Part shown: in pieces, positions 15,900 through 25,552 of the stretch
Position numbering within the stretch: the first letter of the stretch is position 1
Layout: the number at the start of each line of letters is the position of its first letter
NCBI GenBank assembly: GCA_937934645.1
Contig: CALGYZ010000051.1
Location: 1 to 46,412 of the forward strand
DNA length: 46,412 nt
Direction of reading: 5' to 3'
From: an uncultured Bacillaceae bacterium
Lineage (GTDB): Bacteria; Bacillota; Bacilli; Bacillales; Caldibacillaceae
Notes under the pieces: generated by a model
What the model saw: only the letters and a program-made list of their open reading frames with translations
Database searches by the model: none
Told to the model about the DNA's origin: nothing
Made by a program: the position numbers and the translations under genes

Positions 15900-17162
15900 A
15901 TGAAAAAAGTGATTCAAAATGAAGTCGTTGAAAAAGGAAAACTGGCAAAAGCCGCCTCTTACAAAATGACAGGCTTGACGACAGAGGAAAAAAATAAAGC
16001 ACTGAAACGGATTGCCGAACAAATTTTGGCCGATGAAGCAGTCATCATTGAGGAAAATAAAAAGGATCTGGAGCAGGGGGAAGAAAAGGGATTATCGAAA
16101 GCCGTACTTGACCGGATCATGTTGAATTCGGACCGGATTAAAGGGATGGTGGAAGGAATCAGTCAAGTAATGAAATTACAGGATCCGGTCGGTGAAATCC
16201 TCGAATCGATCCATAAAGAAAATGGGCTTGTCATTGAAAGAAAACGGGTGCCTATCGGTGTCATCGGTATGATTTATGAGGCAAGACCGAATGTAACAGT
16301 TGATGCGGCTGCTCTTGCGTTGAAAACGGGAAATGCCATTGTTCTCCGGGGAAGTTCTTCAGCGATATACTCTAACAAGGCGCTCGTATCATCCATTCAT
16401 AAGGCTTTGGAAGGATCGTCGGTTCCTGTGGATGCCGTTCAATTTATTGAAGATACATCAAGGGAAACGGCAAAAACGTTATTTACCTTAAACGAATATT
16501 TGGATGTATTAATCCCGCGGGGCGGAATGAATTTAATTCAAACAGTGATCCGCGAATCAACTGTACCTGTTATTGAAACCGGAGCAGGAAATTGCCATAT
16601 TTACATTGATGAGTCGGCAAAACCGGATATGGCAGAAAAAATTGTACTAAATGCCAAACTTCAGCGTCCGTCCGTATGCAATGCGGTTGAATCTTTGCTG
16701 GTCCATGAAAAGTGGTTTAAAGAAAATGGCATGAAACTGTTAAAAGCCTTACAATCCGAAGATGTGGAAATCAGGGCAGACGAACATATTTGCCGGGCAT
16801 TTCCTGAAGCGGTGCCGGCCAAAGAAGAAGACTGGTATACAGAATTTCTCGGGCATATCATCAGCGTAAAATTGGTAAAAAATACAGAAGAAGCGGTTTC
16901 CCATATCAATAAATACGGAACAAAGCATTCGGAAGCGATTATTACGGAAAACAACGCCAACGCAGAACTCTTCCTCCAAAACGTGGACGCTTCATCTGTT
17001 TATCATAATGCGTCGACCAGATTTACCGACGGGTTCGAATTTGGCTTCGGCGCAGAAATCGGCATCAGTACACAAAAATTGCATGCCAGGGGACCGATGG
17101 GTCTGCCAGCTTTAACATCAAGTAAATTTGTTATCAAGGGTCAGGGACAGATTCGGAAATAA
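15900..17162 (+). CDS. proA: Glutamate-5-semialdehyde dehydrogenase (gamma-glutamyl phosphate reductase)
   Basis: NADPH-dependent reduction of gamma-glutamyl phosphate, the second step of proline synthesis; 420 residues. The catalytic Cys260 is in QRPSVCNAVESLLVH. Other marks are GVIGMIYEARPNVTVDAAAL, LIPRGG, ETGAGNCHIYID and the C-terminal GLPALTSSKFVIKGQGQIRK. It is co-transcribed with proB under the T-box. GGGAGGAAAGAGA precedes the ATG, and a GC-rich terminator follows at once. Confidence 0.95.
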   Translation: MKKVIQNEVVEKGKLAKAASYKMTGLTTEEKNKALKRIAEQILADEAVIIEENKKDLEQGEEKGLSKAVLDRIMLNSDRIKGMVEGISQVMKLQDPVGEILESIHKENGLVIERKRVPIGVIGMIYEARPNVTVDAAALALKTGNAIVLRGSSSAIYSNKALVSSIHKALEGSSVPVDAVQFIEDTSRETAKTLFTLNEYLDVLIPRGGMNLIQTVIRESTVPVIETGAGNCHIYIDESAKPDMAEKIVLNAKLQRPSVCNAVESLLVHEKWFKENGMKLLKALQSEDVEIRADEHICRAFPEAVPAKEEDWYTEFLGHIISVKLVKNTEEAVSHINKYGTKHSEAIITENNANAELFLQNVDASSVYHNASTRFTDGFEFGFGAEIGISTQKLHARGPMGLPALTSSKFVIKGQGQIRK

Positions 17163-17192
17163 ACCCCGCGGGTGTAAACCCGCAGGTTTTTT
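17162..17192 (+). terminator. Terminator after proA
   Basis: AACCCCGCGGGT-gtaa-ACCCGCAGGTT followed by TTTT. Confidence 0.85.
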
Positions 17193-17307
17193 CCTTTACA
17201 TAGTGATCTATGCCGTATAAAAAGGAATACCTTGCTTTTTCTAAACTTTAATCGTTCATTCCTAACATGCCAAACGATTTTCCCGCAGAAGATATGGGGA
17301 GTGTTAG

Positions 17308-18897
17308 TCAGTTTATTTTCTTTACCCCTTGCCAGTACTTTTCCCGGAGACGGTATTTTTGCACTTTTCCGGTTGCTGTCTTGGGTAGTTCGTTGATGAA
17401 ATCAACGGACTTTGGTGCTTTGAAATGCGCCATGTTGTTTCGACAAAATGTAATAAGTTCTTTTTCTGTAACATTGACTCCCGGTTGCCGGACGACAATT
17501 GCTTTAGGGACTTCACCCCATTTATCATCAGGAACGGCGATGACGGCAACTTCACGCACAGCCGGATGTTTATATAAAACATCTTCGATCTCGGTTGACG
17601 AAATATTTTCTCCGCCGGATATAATGATATCTTTCTCCCGGTCACGGATCTCTATATAGCCGTCGGGATGGGTTACGGCTAAATCTCCGGTATAATACCA
17701 TCCGTCCGAAATCGCTTCCATTGTTTTATCCGGATCTTTATAGTATCCTTTCATGACGACATTACCCCGGGTAACGATTTCGCCGAGTTCTTCCCCGTTC
17801 CATTCGACATCTTCCCCGTTTTTCCGGACGACTTTTGTTTCCCCGTTAAAGACAAGTTCGATTCCCTGTCTTGCTTTAATATTAGATTTTTCGGAGGGTG
17901 ACAGGTCATCAAACTCTTGTTTCCATTCACAATATAAAATAAATGGGGAAGCTTCGGTCATTCCGTATACATGAATAATTTCCAAATTCAATAATTCCTG
18001 GGCTTTGGCGATTTGTGCTGCAGCCGGAGGGGATCCTGCGATAGCCATACGCGGTCCTTTCGTGATTTTTGCTTTTTTCGCAGCCGGATCATTAATCAGC
18101 ATGTTTACAACAGTTGGTGCACCGCAAAGTAAAGTGATCTCCAACCGTTCAAACATATCGATAATGAGGGAAGGAATGACTTTACGTAAGCATACATGTG
18201 TGGCACCGGCAGCGGTTATTGCCCACACACCGCCCCAGCCATTAACATGAAACATAGGTAATGTATGCAAATATACGTCATGATTTCTGACATTTAAATG
18301 ATAAAGAAAGTTTGCCGCATTTAAATAATTATTCCGGTGGGTCAGCAATGCTCCCTTCGGCTTGGAAGTCGTGCCACTTGTATAATTTAACGTCAATGTT
18401 TGATTTTCGTCAATTTCTGTTTCAGGAAGAGAAAGATCAGGGGCATTTTCCAGCAGGCTCTCATAATCAATTCCTTCCAATGAAGTTTCAATTCCTTCGA
18501 CAGCAACAATAATGATATCCGTGACATTCAACTGATCTTTAATTTTCGTGACAGCATCCGCATACTCCGCATCGACGATAAGCAGTTTTGCATCACTGTG
18601 ATTAATGATATATTCCATATCCCGGGGTGAAATTCTGTAGTTAATGGGGACAATTACGGCACCCAGTTCTCCAATTCCGTAGAAACATTCCAGCATGGCG
18701 TGGGTGTTGGGCATAATAACAGCTACATGATCACCGTTCCGGATTCCGAGCTGATAAAGGGCTTTTGAAAGCCGTTCCGTTCTCCCAGCAAATTCTTTGT
18801 ATGTAAATTTTTTATCTCCGTCAATGATGGCTATTTTGTCCGGATAATATTTTACTGCTCTTCTTTTCCAGTCAAGCGGAGTTAATGCCTGTAACAC
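17308..18897 (-). CDS. AMP-forming acyl-CoA synthetase (fatty-acid-CoA ligase family)
   Basis: A 529-residue ANL-superfamily adenylate-forming enzyme that activates a carboxylate to acyl-AMP, then acyl-CoA. P-loop-like motif YTSGTTSKPKGALLTHRN; AMP site VYGMTEASP; hinge and C-terminal motifs GWYYTGDLAV, REKDIIISGGENISSTEIE and the catalytic Lys in PKTATGKVQKYRLR. The best start is GTG at 18897, 8 bases after AAAAGGGG; a GTG at 18906 would overlap that site. Medium/long-chain fatty acids are the usual substrates, but an aryl acid is possible. It stands alone and is convergent with proBA. Confidence 0.85.
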   Translation of the reverse strand: MLQALTPLDWKRRAVKYYPDKIAIIDGDKKFTYKEFAGRTERLSKALYQLGIRNGDHVAVIMPNTHAMLECFYGIGELGAVIVPINYRISPRDMEYIINHSDAKLLIVDAEYADAVTKIKDQLNVTDIIIVAVEGIETSLEGIDYESLLENAPDLSLPETEIDENQTLTLNYTSGTTSKPKGALLTHRNNYLNAANFLYHLNVRNHDVYLHTLPMFHVNGWGGVWAITAAGATHVCLRKVIPSLIIDMFERLEITLLCGAPTVVNMLINDPAAKKAKITKGPRMAIAGSPPAAAQIAKAQELLNLEIIHVYGMTEASPFILYCEWKQEFDDLSPSEKSNIKARQGIELVFNGETKVVRKNGEDVEWNGEELGEIVTRGNVVMKGYYKDPDKTMEAISDGWYYTGDLAVTHPDGYIEIRDREKDIIISGGENISSTEIEDVLYKHPAVREVAVIAVPDDKWGEVPKAIVVRQPGVNVTEKELITFCRNNMAHFKAPKSVDFINELPKTATGKVQKYRLREKYWQGVKKIN

Positions 18898-19114
18898 GAA
18901 AACCACCCCTTTTTAGAGAAATTTCAAAAAAACTAAGGATTTTGAATAAATATAAAAAATATTTAGATAATTCTAACTTTTATTTTATAACCAATGTATG
19001 CAGTTGTCAATGAACGTTTTAACATTTTGCTGTTGATATTTTGCAATAACATATTTTTTTGCGGATATGTTACATTAATAATGTCTTCAATATTGGTTAT
19101 GAAGGAGTGGAAAT

Positions 19115-19411
19115 ATGAAAATAGTAATTTCTCCGGCAGCACTCAATTGGTTTAAAGAGTCAATGGGTTTAAGCAGCGGGGATAAAGTAAAGTTTTACAG
19201 CCAAATTTACGGATCCAGCCCTGTGCAGCGCGGATATGCCCTCGGGTTTACGGTTGATAATAATCCTGTGGATATGGCGGTTCTTACGGAAATTGACGGA
19301 ATCTCATTTTACGTGGAATCCCGGGATGAATGGTTTTTTGACGGCCATGATTTACACGTCGATTATGATGAAAAAGAAGATGAATTAAAATTTGACTATG
19401 TAAAACCGTAA
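19115..19411 (+). CDS. HesB/YneR-like small protein
   Basis: A 98-residue HesB/IscA-superfamily protein of the YneR/YfhF subgroup: MKIVISPAALNWFKESMGL ... KFYSQIYGSS ... ALGFTVDNN ... EWFFDGHDLHVDYDEKEDELKFDY. Unlike true A-type iron-sulfur carriers it has no cysteine, so cluster binding is unlikely; function is unknown. GAAGGAGTGG precedes the ATG, and the gene is alone in its transcription unit. Confidence 0.75.
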   Translation: MKIVISPAALNWFKESMGLSSGDKVKFYSQIYGSSPVQRGYALGFTVDNNPVDMAVLTEIDGISFYVESRDEWFFDGHDLHVDYDEKEDELKFDYVKP

Positions 19412-19544
19412 TAATTTTAACGGTCTTGTTTCCGTTTTGCGGAAAAACATTCGTTTAAATACTCATCTGTTGTTATTCGGTGATAAAATAATATTAGGAT
19501 AGTGATCATTTTGTAAATAAATATTAATGACCGGGGTGGGGCCG

Positions 19545-20555
19545 ATGATGGATCACGTTTTTGATTATGAAGATGTACAACTCATTCCCGCAAAATGTGT
19601 CGTGAAAAGCCGCAGGGAATGCGACACGTCTGTAAAATTCGGCAATCGCAGATTCCGTCTTCCTGTCGTACCAGCCAATATGCAAACGATCATTGATGAA
19701 AAAATTGCCTGTTATTTAGCTGAAAATGGTTATTTCTACATTATGCACCGTTTTTCTCCGGAATCCCGGATGGACTTTGTAAAAGATATGCAAGAGCGCG
19801 GCCTTTATGCATCGATCAGTGTCGGAGTGAAAGATCCGGAGTATGCTTTCATTGAACAACTGGCAAAGAAAAACCTTTCACCCGAATATATTACAATTGA
19901 TATCGCCCACGGCCATGCCGATACGGTGATTAACATGATTAAGCATATAAAACGGCTACATCCGGGAAGTTTTGTCATCGCCGGCAATGTGGGAACACCC
20001 GAAGCGGTCCGTGAATTAGAACGGGCGGGGGCCGATGCGACAAAAGTCGGTATCGGTCCGGGAAAAGTATGCACAACAAAATTAAAAACCGGTTTCGGAA
20101 CCGGTGGCTGGCAGTTGGCAGCGGTCCGCTGGTGTGCCAAAGCGGCTACGAAACCGGTTATTGCTGACGGAGGTATCCGTACCCACGGGGATATAGCCAA
20201 ATCAATCCGATTCGGGGCGTCAATGGTGATGATCGGATCATTGTTCGCCGGACATGAAGAATCCCCGGGAGAAATGAAAATTGTCAACGGTAAAATTTAT
20301 AAAGAATATTTCGGTTCTGCATCTGTCTACCAAAAAGGAGAAAAGCGGAATGTGGAAGGGAAAAAAATGTGGGTCGAATATAAAGGACGGCTTCAGGACA
20401 CATTGACTGAAATGGAAGAGGATCTGCAATCAGCTATATCCTATGCAGGCGGAAAAGACTTGTCTGCCCTCCGGAATGTTGACTATGTTATTGTTAAAAA
20501 TTCCATTTTTAACGGGGATTTTATATATGAAAATAAAGAGCTCTTTTCAATATGA
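19545..20555 (+). CDS. guaC: GMP reductase
   Basis: NADPH-dependent deamination of GMP to IMP, for purine salvage. IMPDH/GMPR TIM barrel of 336 residues, lacking the CBS insert. It reads DHVFDYEDVQLIPAKC, VPANMQTIIDE, the catalytic loop KVGIGPGKVCTTKLKTG (Cys near 176), VIADGGIRTHGDIAKSI, GSLFAGHEESPGE and a C-terminal loop with the GMPR-type ISYAGGKDL. The ATG at 19545 is preferred to 19527, because GGGGTGGGG lies just before it and no site precedes the other. No purine riboswitch is visible upstream. Confidence 0.93.
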   Translation: MMDHVFDYEDVQLIPAKCVVKSRRECDTSVKFGNRRFRLPVVPANMQTIIDEKIACYLAENGYFYIMHRFSPESRMDFVKDMQERGLYASISVGVKDPEYAFIEQLAKKNLSPEYITIDIAHGHADTVINMIKHIKRLHPGSFVIAGNVGTPEAVRELERAGADATKVGIGPGKVCTTKLKTGFGTGGWQLAAVRWCAKAATKPVIADGGIRTHGDIAKSIRFGASMVMIGSLFAGHEESPGEMKIVNGKIYKEYFGSASVYQKGEKRNVEGKKMWVEYKGRLQDTLTEMEEDLQSAISYAGGKDLSALRNVDYVIVKNSIFNGDFIYENKELFSI

Positions 20556-20571
20556 AAAGGGCTCTTTTTTT
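20535..20571. terminator. Terminator between guaC and ald
   Basis: AAAGAGCTCTTTTC-aatat-GAAAAGGGCTCTTT followed by TTTT; it begins inside the 3' end of guaC and separates the converging genes. Confidence 0.8.
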
Positions 20572-20588
20572 ACTTTACAACGATATAT

Positions 20589-21713
20589 TTAATTTTCAAC
20601 CGTCAATGCTTTATCTGCGGGAATATATGTGTATCCGAGATCCCGGGCAATGGCTTCATGGGCTACCCGGCCGTTTATCACATTCACTCCGCTCTTAATC
20701 GCATCGTTTTCTGTAATAGCTTTAATAATCCCTTTGTTTGCGATTTCGAGAACATACGGGGTTGTTACATTTGTCAGGCCGATTGTGGCTGTACGCGGAA
20801 CAGCACCTGGAATATTGGGTACTGCATAATGGATGACATCGTGTTTAACAAAAACCGGATCATCATGGGTAGTTGGATGATTGATGGTTTCAAAATTACC
20901 TCCCTGATCGATGGCCACATCGACGATCACGGATCCGGGCTGCATCGATTTTACCATTTCTTCGGTAACAAGTTTCGGCGCCTTTGCTCCGGGAATTAAT
21001 ACGGAACCGATCACAAGATCCGAACTTTTGACACTCTCGGCAATATTGTAAGTATTGGACATCATTGTCTGCACTTGGGCACCGAATATATCCTCCAATT
21101 GTCTGAGACGAACCGGATTTACATCAATAACTGTAACATCCGCACCCAGCCCGAGGGCGATTTTTGCGGCGTTAGTACCGACGACACCACCGCCGATAAT
21201 CGTTACTTTCCCCCGTTCAACACCCGGGATTCCGCTGATTAAAATCCCTTTTCCCCCGTTTGACTTTTCTAAATATTTCGCACCGATTTGAACAGCCATT
21301 CGTCCGGCAACTTCACTCATAGGTGTTAATAAAGGCAGGGTGTTATTAACCGTAACGGTTTCATAGGCAATTGCGGTTACCTTTTTTTCTACAAAAGTTT
21401 TCGTCAATTCGGGTTCCGCGGCTAAATGCAGGTAGGCAAATATGATTAACCCGGGACGCAGATATTTATATTCGGAAGGCAGCGGCTCTTTTACTTTTAA
21501 GATTAATTCCGCTCTCTCCCATAATTCATCAATATTTTCCAATACTTCCGCCCCGGAATTGCTGTATTCATCATCGGTAAAATTACTTCCTTCACCGGCT
21601 CCTTTTTCAATAAGCACCTTATGTCCGGCATTAACTAAATGTTGCGTTCCTGAAGGGGTAATGGCTACCCGGTTTTCGTTGTTAATTCTCTCTTTCGGTA
21701 CGCCGATAATCAA
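20589..21713 (-). CDS. ald: Alanine dehydrogenase
   Basis: NAD-dependent interconversion of L-alanine and pyruvate plus ammonia; 374 residues. Signature MIIGVPKERINNENRVAITP, YLHLAAEPELT (catalytic His), the NAD-binding VTIIGGGVVGTNAAKIALGLGADVTVID, and VDVAIDQGGNFETINHPTTHDDP. It begins with TTG at 21713, about 8 bases after AAAAGGAGA. It is monocistronic. In Bacillus it serves growth on alanine and sporulation. Confidence 0.95.
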   Translation of the reverse strand: MIIGVPKERINNENRVAITPSGTQHLVNAGHKVLIEKGAGEGSNFTDDEYSNSGAEVLENIDELWERAELILKVKEPLPSEYKYLRPGLIIFAYLHLAAEPELTKTFVEKKVTAIAYETVTVNNTLPLLTPMSEVAGRMAVQIGAKYLEKSNGGKGILISGIPGVERGKVTIIGGGVVGTNAAKIALGLGADVTVIDVNPVRLRQLEDIFGAQVQTMMSNTYNIAESVKSSDLVIGSVLIPGAKAPKLVTEEMVKSMQPGSVIVDVAIDQGGNFETINHPTTHDDPVFVKHDVIHYAVPNIPGAVPRTATIGLTNVTTPYVLEIANKGIIKAITENDAIKSGVNVINGRVAHEAIARDLGYTYIPADKALTVEN

Positions 21714-21828
21714 TGTAAAACATCTCCTTTTAGTTTTGAGTATAACAATTTTATGTGCTCGGTTTTAATCAATCAATTATTATTTATTATAATAAAAAAA
21801 TGCCCTGTTTTGACAGTTTCATACTATT

Positions 21829-21882
21829 TTTTATAAAAAACCGCTATTCCGGAAGCCGGATCGTACGGCTTCAGAATAGCCG
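21829..21882 (-). terminator. Terminator after the gamma-carbonic anhydrase gene
   Basis: On the minus strand CCGGCTATTCTGAAGCCG pairs with CGGCTTCCGGAATAGCGG, followed by TTTTTT. Confidence 0.85.
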
Positions 21883-21897
21883 GTAAAGAATGGTGGA

Positions 21898-22425
21898 TCA
21901 TTCACCATTCAGTTCATTTAAAATTTTTTTGTAATCTTTTCCTTTTTGTACATATACTTCAATGGATTCTTTAATCAGCTCATAATCCTTGTCGGTTAAT
22001 TGACGGACCACTTTTCCGGGTGACCCGACAACAAGGGAACGGGGAGGGATTTTTTTTCCGCCGGTAATCAATGTGTTGGCACCAATGATGCATTTTTCCC
22101 CTATTTCCACATCATCCAATATCGTTGAACCCATGCCGATAATCGTTTCATCACCAATGGTGCAACCGTGAAGAATAACATTGTGGCCAATTGTTACTCC
22201 GTTGCCGATCTTGACGGGATAGCCTTCATACATATGAATGGTGCTGTTATCCTGAATACTGCAGCCTTCTCCGATGATCACCGGGCCTTCATCCCCCCGG
22301 ATGACAGCGTTAAACCAGACTGTACTGTCTTTTCCGATGGAAACATCACCGATTATGTATGCTCCGGGAGCGACAAAAACACTGTCATGGACTTCAGGTC
22401 TTTTACCATTAAACGGGATGAGCAT
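21898..22425 (-). CDS. Gamma-carbonic anhydrase family / hexapeptide-repeat protein (YtoA, PaaY-like)
   Basis: A 175-residue left-handed beta-helix protein with repeated [LIV]-G-x4 turns (YIIGDVSIGKDSTVWFNAVI ... CSIQDNSTIHMYEG ... GHNVILHGCTIGDETIIGMG). The three metal-ligand histidines of gamma-class carbonic anhydrases appear in IHMYEG, IGHNV and LHGC. ATG 22425 follows AAAGGAGG; an upstream in-frame ATG lies before that site and is rejected. Metal-dependent hydration of CO2 or acyl-CoA hydrolysis (PaaY-type) are both possible. Confidence 0.85.
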   Translation of the reverse strand: MLIPFNGKRPEVHDSVFVAPGAYIIGDVSIGKDSTVWFNAVIRGDEGPVIIGEGCSIQDNSTIHMYEGYPVKIGNGVTIGHNVILHGCTIGDETIIGMGSTILDDVEIGEKCIIGANTLITGGKKIPPRSLVVGSPGKVVRQLTDKDYELIKESIEVYVQKGKDYKKILNELNGE

Positions 22426-22599
22426 CTTGCTGCCTCCTTTGCAGAAATGGTAATTACACAAATTTATTATACTATAAAGATTCGGAAAATTATAATTTAT
22501 AGTTTTGTGATGAAAAAGGAATATAAATTTACATTTTCTATTCCTTTTTCATAAAATAAAGGGATCTTTAATAAAAGTCTATAATCAAGGAGGAAGAAA

Positions 22600-23382
22600 G
22601 TGTCAGTTATCCGGACGGATCAATGGCTTATCGATTTGTCACAGAAACCGGAAAAATTATTGGAGAAAATATCTTCGTATTTTTCTGACGGGACAAACGC
22701 AGAAATTTATGACTATTTAGTATGGCACGGAATGTGCCGCTTTCCGTGGAAACACGCCTGCCGGATCGTAAAAAAGTGGCAAGAGAGAAAAATTTGGCAG
22801 CTCGTACAGGACGAAGAACGGATTTTGAAAAAAATGTGGAACGGACCGGATGTGCCGGTGTTCATCCTTCCCGCTGATATGAACAACCCAAAGCTTCTGA
22901 AAGAACAAAACGGAAAATCCGGTTTGGCCTTTAAAGATAAATTATTTTTGTTTATTGCCGGACATCATGTAGAGGATGAAATCAGGGCGTTGTTTACCCA
23001 TGAGTACAACCATGTTTGCCGGTTGAAACACCGTAAAATGGACGTAAGGAATTATGTTTTACTGGATTCGGTAATAATGGAAGGAATGGCCGAAAATGCA
23101 GTAAGGGAACGAATAGGGAAAAAATTTCTCGCCGGCTGGACATCCATATACAGTGAAATCCAACTGCGGAGATTGTGGGAGAAGATTATCTATCCGAACA
23201 GAAATATTCCGAGAGCTGACCGGCGGCATGACGTGTTGTTATACGGTTTGCGCTTTTATCCGAAAATGGCGGGATATGCTGCCGGATATTCTTTGGTAAA
23301 AAAATATATGGAGGAAAAAAATAAAACGATAAGTGATCTTTTATCATTAGACAGTGAAGAAATTGCCCAAATCAAACAGTAA
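22600..23382 (+). CDS. DUF2268 predicted Zn-dependent protease (YjaZ-like)
   Basis: A 260-residue cytoplasmic-looking protein with a zincin-type motif HEYNHVCRL and a downstream glutamate in VIMEGMAENAVRE, as in DUF2268/YjaZ proteins. The C-terminal region GYAAGYSLVKKYMEEK is also family-like. It starts with GTG after AAGGAGGAAGAAA. The gene stands alone; CGGC/GCCG with T7 at 23383-23410 may be a weak terminator. Substrate is unknown. Confidence 0.8.
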   Translation: MSVIRTDQWLIDLSQKPEKLLEKISSYFSDGTNAEIYDYLVWHGMCRFPWKHACRIVKKWQERKIWQLVQDEERILKKMWNGPDVPVFILPADMNNPKLLKEQNGKSGLAFKDKLFLFIAGHHVEDEIRALFTHEYNHVCRLKHRKMDVRNYVLLDSVIMEGMAENAVRERIGKKFLAGWTSIYSEIQLRRLWEKIIYPNRNIPRADRRHDVLLYGLRFYPKMAGYAAGYSLVKKYMEEKNKTISDLLSLDSEEIAQIKQ

Positions 23383-23488
23383 GCGGCTGCCGGGTGCTGC
23401 CGTTTTTTTATTATTTTTAAAAAATTTTATGTCAGACCGGCTATATGGGGAACAGTATAAATGGAATGAAAATTAATTAAAAAAATGG

Positions 23489-23570
23489 TGAAAACACTTG
23501 CACTAATTGAATATACAAGCTATATTATTAATAGGACTTGTATATACATTAGTATACTTGTATATACAAC
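23489..23570 (+). promoter_or_regulatory. tre promoter with TreR-type operators and a cre-like site
   Basis: TTGCAC (23498-23503), 17 bases, TATATT (23521-23526) form a plausible promoter. Downstream of it lie CTTGTATATACATTAG (23537-23552) and a fully palindromic TTGTATATACAA (23558-23569); a half site TATACAAG lies between -35 and -10 (23512-23519). These match the TreR (GntR family) operator core I know from B. subtilis. TGAAAACACTTGCA (23489-23502), overlapping the -35, resembles a CcpA cre with CA in place of CG. No treR gene is present in the window. Confidence 0.7.
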
Positions 23571-23618
23571 AATATTTTATTAATATAACAAATATCATCA
23601 TGATTGGAGGAAAAAATT

Positions 23619-25540
23619 ATGGCTGGTATTGACAGCGTTTTCGCTCCTGTTGAAGGAAAACTTGTCAGATTAGAAGATATTCCGGACCCGACTTTTTCAC
23701 AAAAATTAATGGGGGACGGAATTGCAATAGAACCAACAGACGGAAAAGTGGTTTCACCGATCGACGGGGAAGTAATACTTGTATCAGATACAAAACATGC
23801 GATCGGGTTAAAAGGTAAATCCGGTATCGAATTGCTGATTCACATCGGATTGGAGACCGTTGCATTAAAAGGTGAAGGATTTGATGTCCATGTAAAACAG
23901 GGAGATTGTGTGAAAAAGGAGATCCGCTCATTACGTTTGATCTCGGTATTATTAAAGAAAAAGCAAAAAGCACGGTTACACCGGTGATCGTGACAAACAG
24001 CGATCAATTTTCTGTCTCCGGGAAAACCCGGGAGAACACGGTCCACAGAAATGAAACAGTACTTTTTACCGCTGAAGCAAAAACTGTTCATGAAGCGACA
24101 TCCAAGGAAACAAACAATGTTGCCGGGGAGTACTCCGGTGCGGCGATGAAAATCGTATCGGCCGTAGGCGGAAAAGATAATATTTTGTCAGCAGGCCATT
24201 GCGTCACCAGACTTCGTTTCGTTCTGGCGGATGAAAACAAAGTCGATAAAAATGTGCTGGATGAACTTGACCTCGTAAAAGGAACCTTTTCTGCCAGCGG
24301 ACAATTCCAGGTGATTATCGGCCAGGGGACCGTTGATAAAGTATATACTGCCATGGTCAGAGAAGCAGGAATTAAAGAAACGACAAAAGATGAAGTGAAG
24401 AAACAGGCAGTTGAAGTTCATCAAAACGCTCTCCAGCGGGGAATAAAAGTTTTGGCGGACATATTCATCCCGATTTTGCCGGCAATTGTTACAGCCGGAT
24501 TGTTGATGGGACTGAATAATATTTTGGCCAATCCGGGAATTTTCGGACGTACATCACCTTCCGTTATTGAAATGTATCCCGCATGGGCAGGGGTTGCGGA
24601 TATGATCAACATTATTGCCAACACAGCCTTTGTCTTTCTGCCTGCTTTAATCGGCTGGTCTGCGGTAAAACGGTTTGGTGGCAACCCGTTATTGGGAGTT
24701 GTACTCGGTTTGATTCTTGTTCACCCGGATCTGCTGAATGCCCATGCATACAGCCAGGCATTAACTGAAGGAACTGTTCCGACTTGGAATTTATTCGGGC
24801 TGGAAATTAACAAAATTGGTTATCAGGGTCAGGTGTTGCCTGTATTAGTTGCATCATGGGTATTGGCAAAACTGGAAATCCGGCTGAAAAAACGGGTTCC
24901 TGATGCACTGCAACTGTTGGTTGTTGCACCGGTTGCCCTTTTAGTAACAGGATTCTTGTCCTTTATCGTGATCGGTCCATTGACATTCCAGTTAGGAAAC
25001 TGGATTACAGAAGCCTTTGTTTTCGTTTTTGATACTGTGCCGATTATCGGCGGTCTGTTATACGGGGCACTGTACGCACCGCTCGTTGTAACCGGTATGC
25101 ATCATACTTTCCTTGCTGTTGATTTGCAATTAATCGGCAGCACTGGTTCCACATTCTTATGGCCGATTCTGGCATTGTCAAACATTGCCCAGGGAGCCGC
25201 TGCCTTTGGTATGCTACTTGCGGCAAACAGTGAAAAAGTAAAAGGACTTGCAGGAACATCCGGTATATCTGCATGGCTCGGTATTACCGAACCAGCAATG
25301 TTCGGTGTCAATTTGCCGAATAAATATCCGTTTATTGCCGCGATCAGCGGTACGGCAATTGCCGGAGCATTTATTACATTGAGGGGCGTACGGGCAACCT
25401 CAGTCGGTGTCGGCGGTGTTCCGGGATTCTTATCCATCGTCATCGGCCATTGGGGATCCTTCTTTATCGGCATGGCCATCGTTATTTTGGTTCCGTTGAT
25501 TACGACATATTTAATTGCAAAGAAAAAAGCGGCAGTTTAA
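23619..25540 (+). pseudogene. treP: Trehalose-type PTS permease, fused EIIA-EIIB-EIIC, one-base frameshift
   Basis: The corrected 640-residue product has an N-terminal glucose-type EIIA (about 1-140: DSVFAPVEGKLV, phospho-His in ELLIHIGLETVAL, AKSTVTPVIVTN). A linker follows, then EIIB (about 180-260, phospho-Cys in SAGHCVTRLRFVL) and EIIC (about 280-640, MHHTFLAVD, GISAWLGITEPAMFGV). One G is missing near 23918-23919 (VKKGDPLITFDLG as expected), so the written frame stops at 23987. Trehalose specificity rests on the operators and the adjoining phosphotrehalase. EIIA at the N-terminus is unusual, since TreP of B. subtilis has no EIIA. ATG 23619 follows GGAGG. Confidence 0.8.
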
Positions 25541-25552
25541 GGAGTTGGAGAA

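Noticed and set aside
19412..19544. Purine riboswitch before guaC
   Set aside because: No three-stem purine aptamer pattern or terminator hairpin is present.
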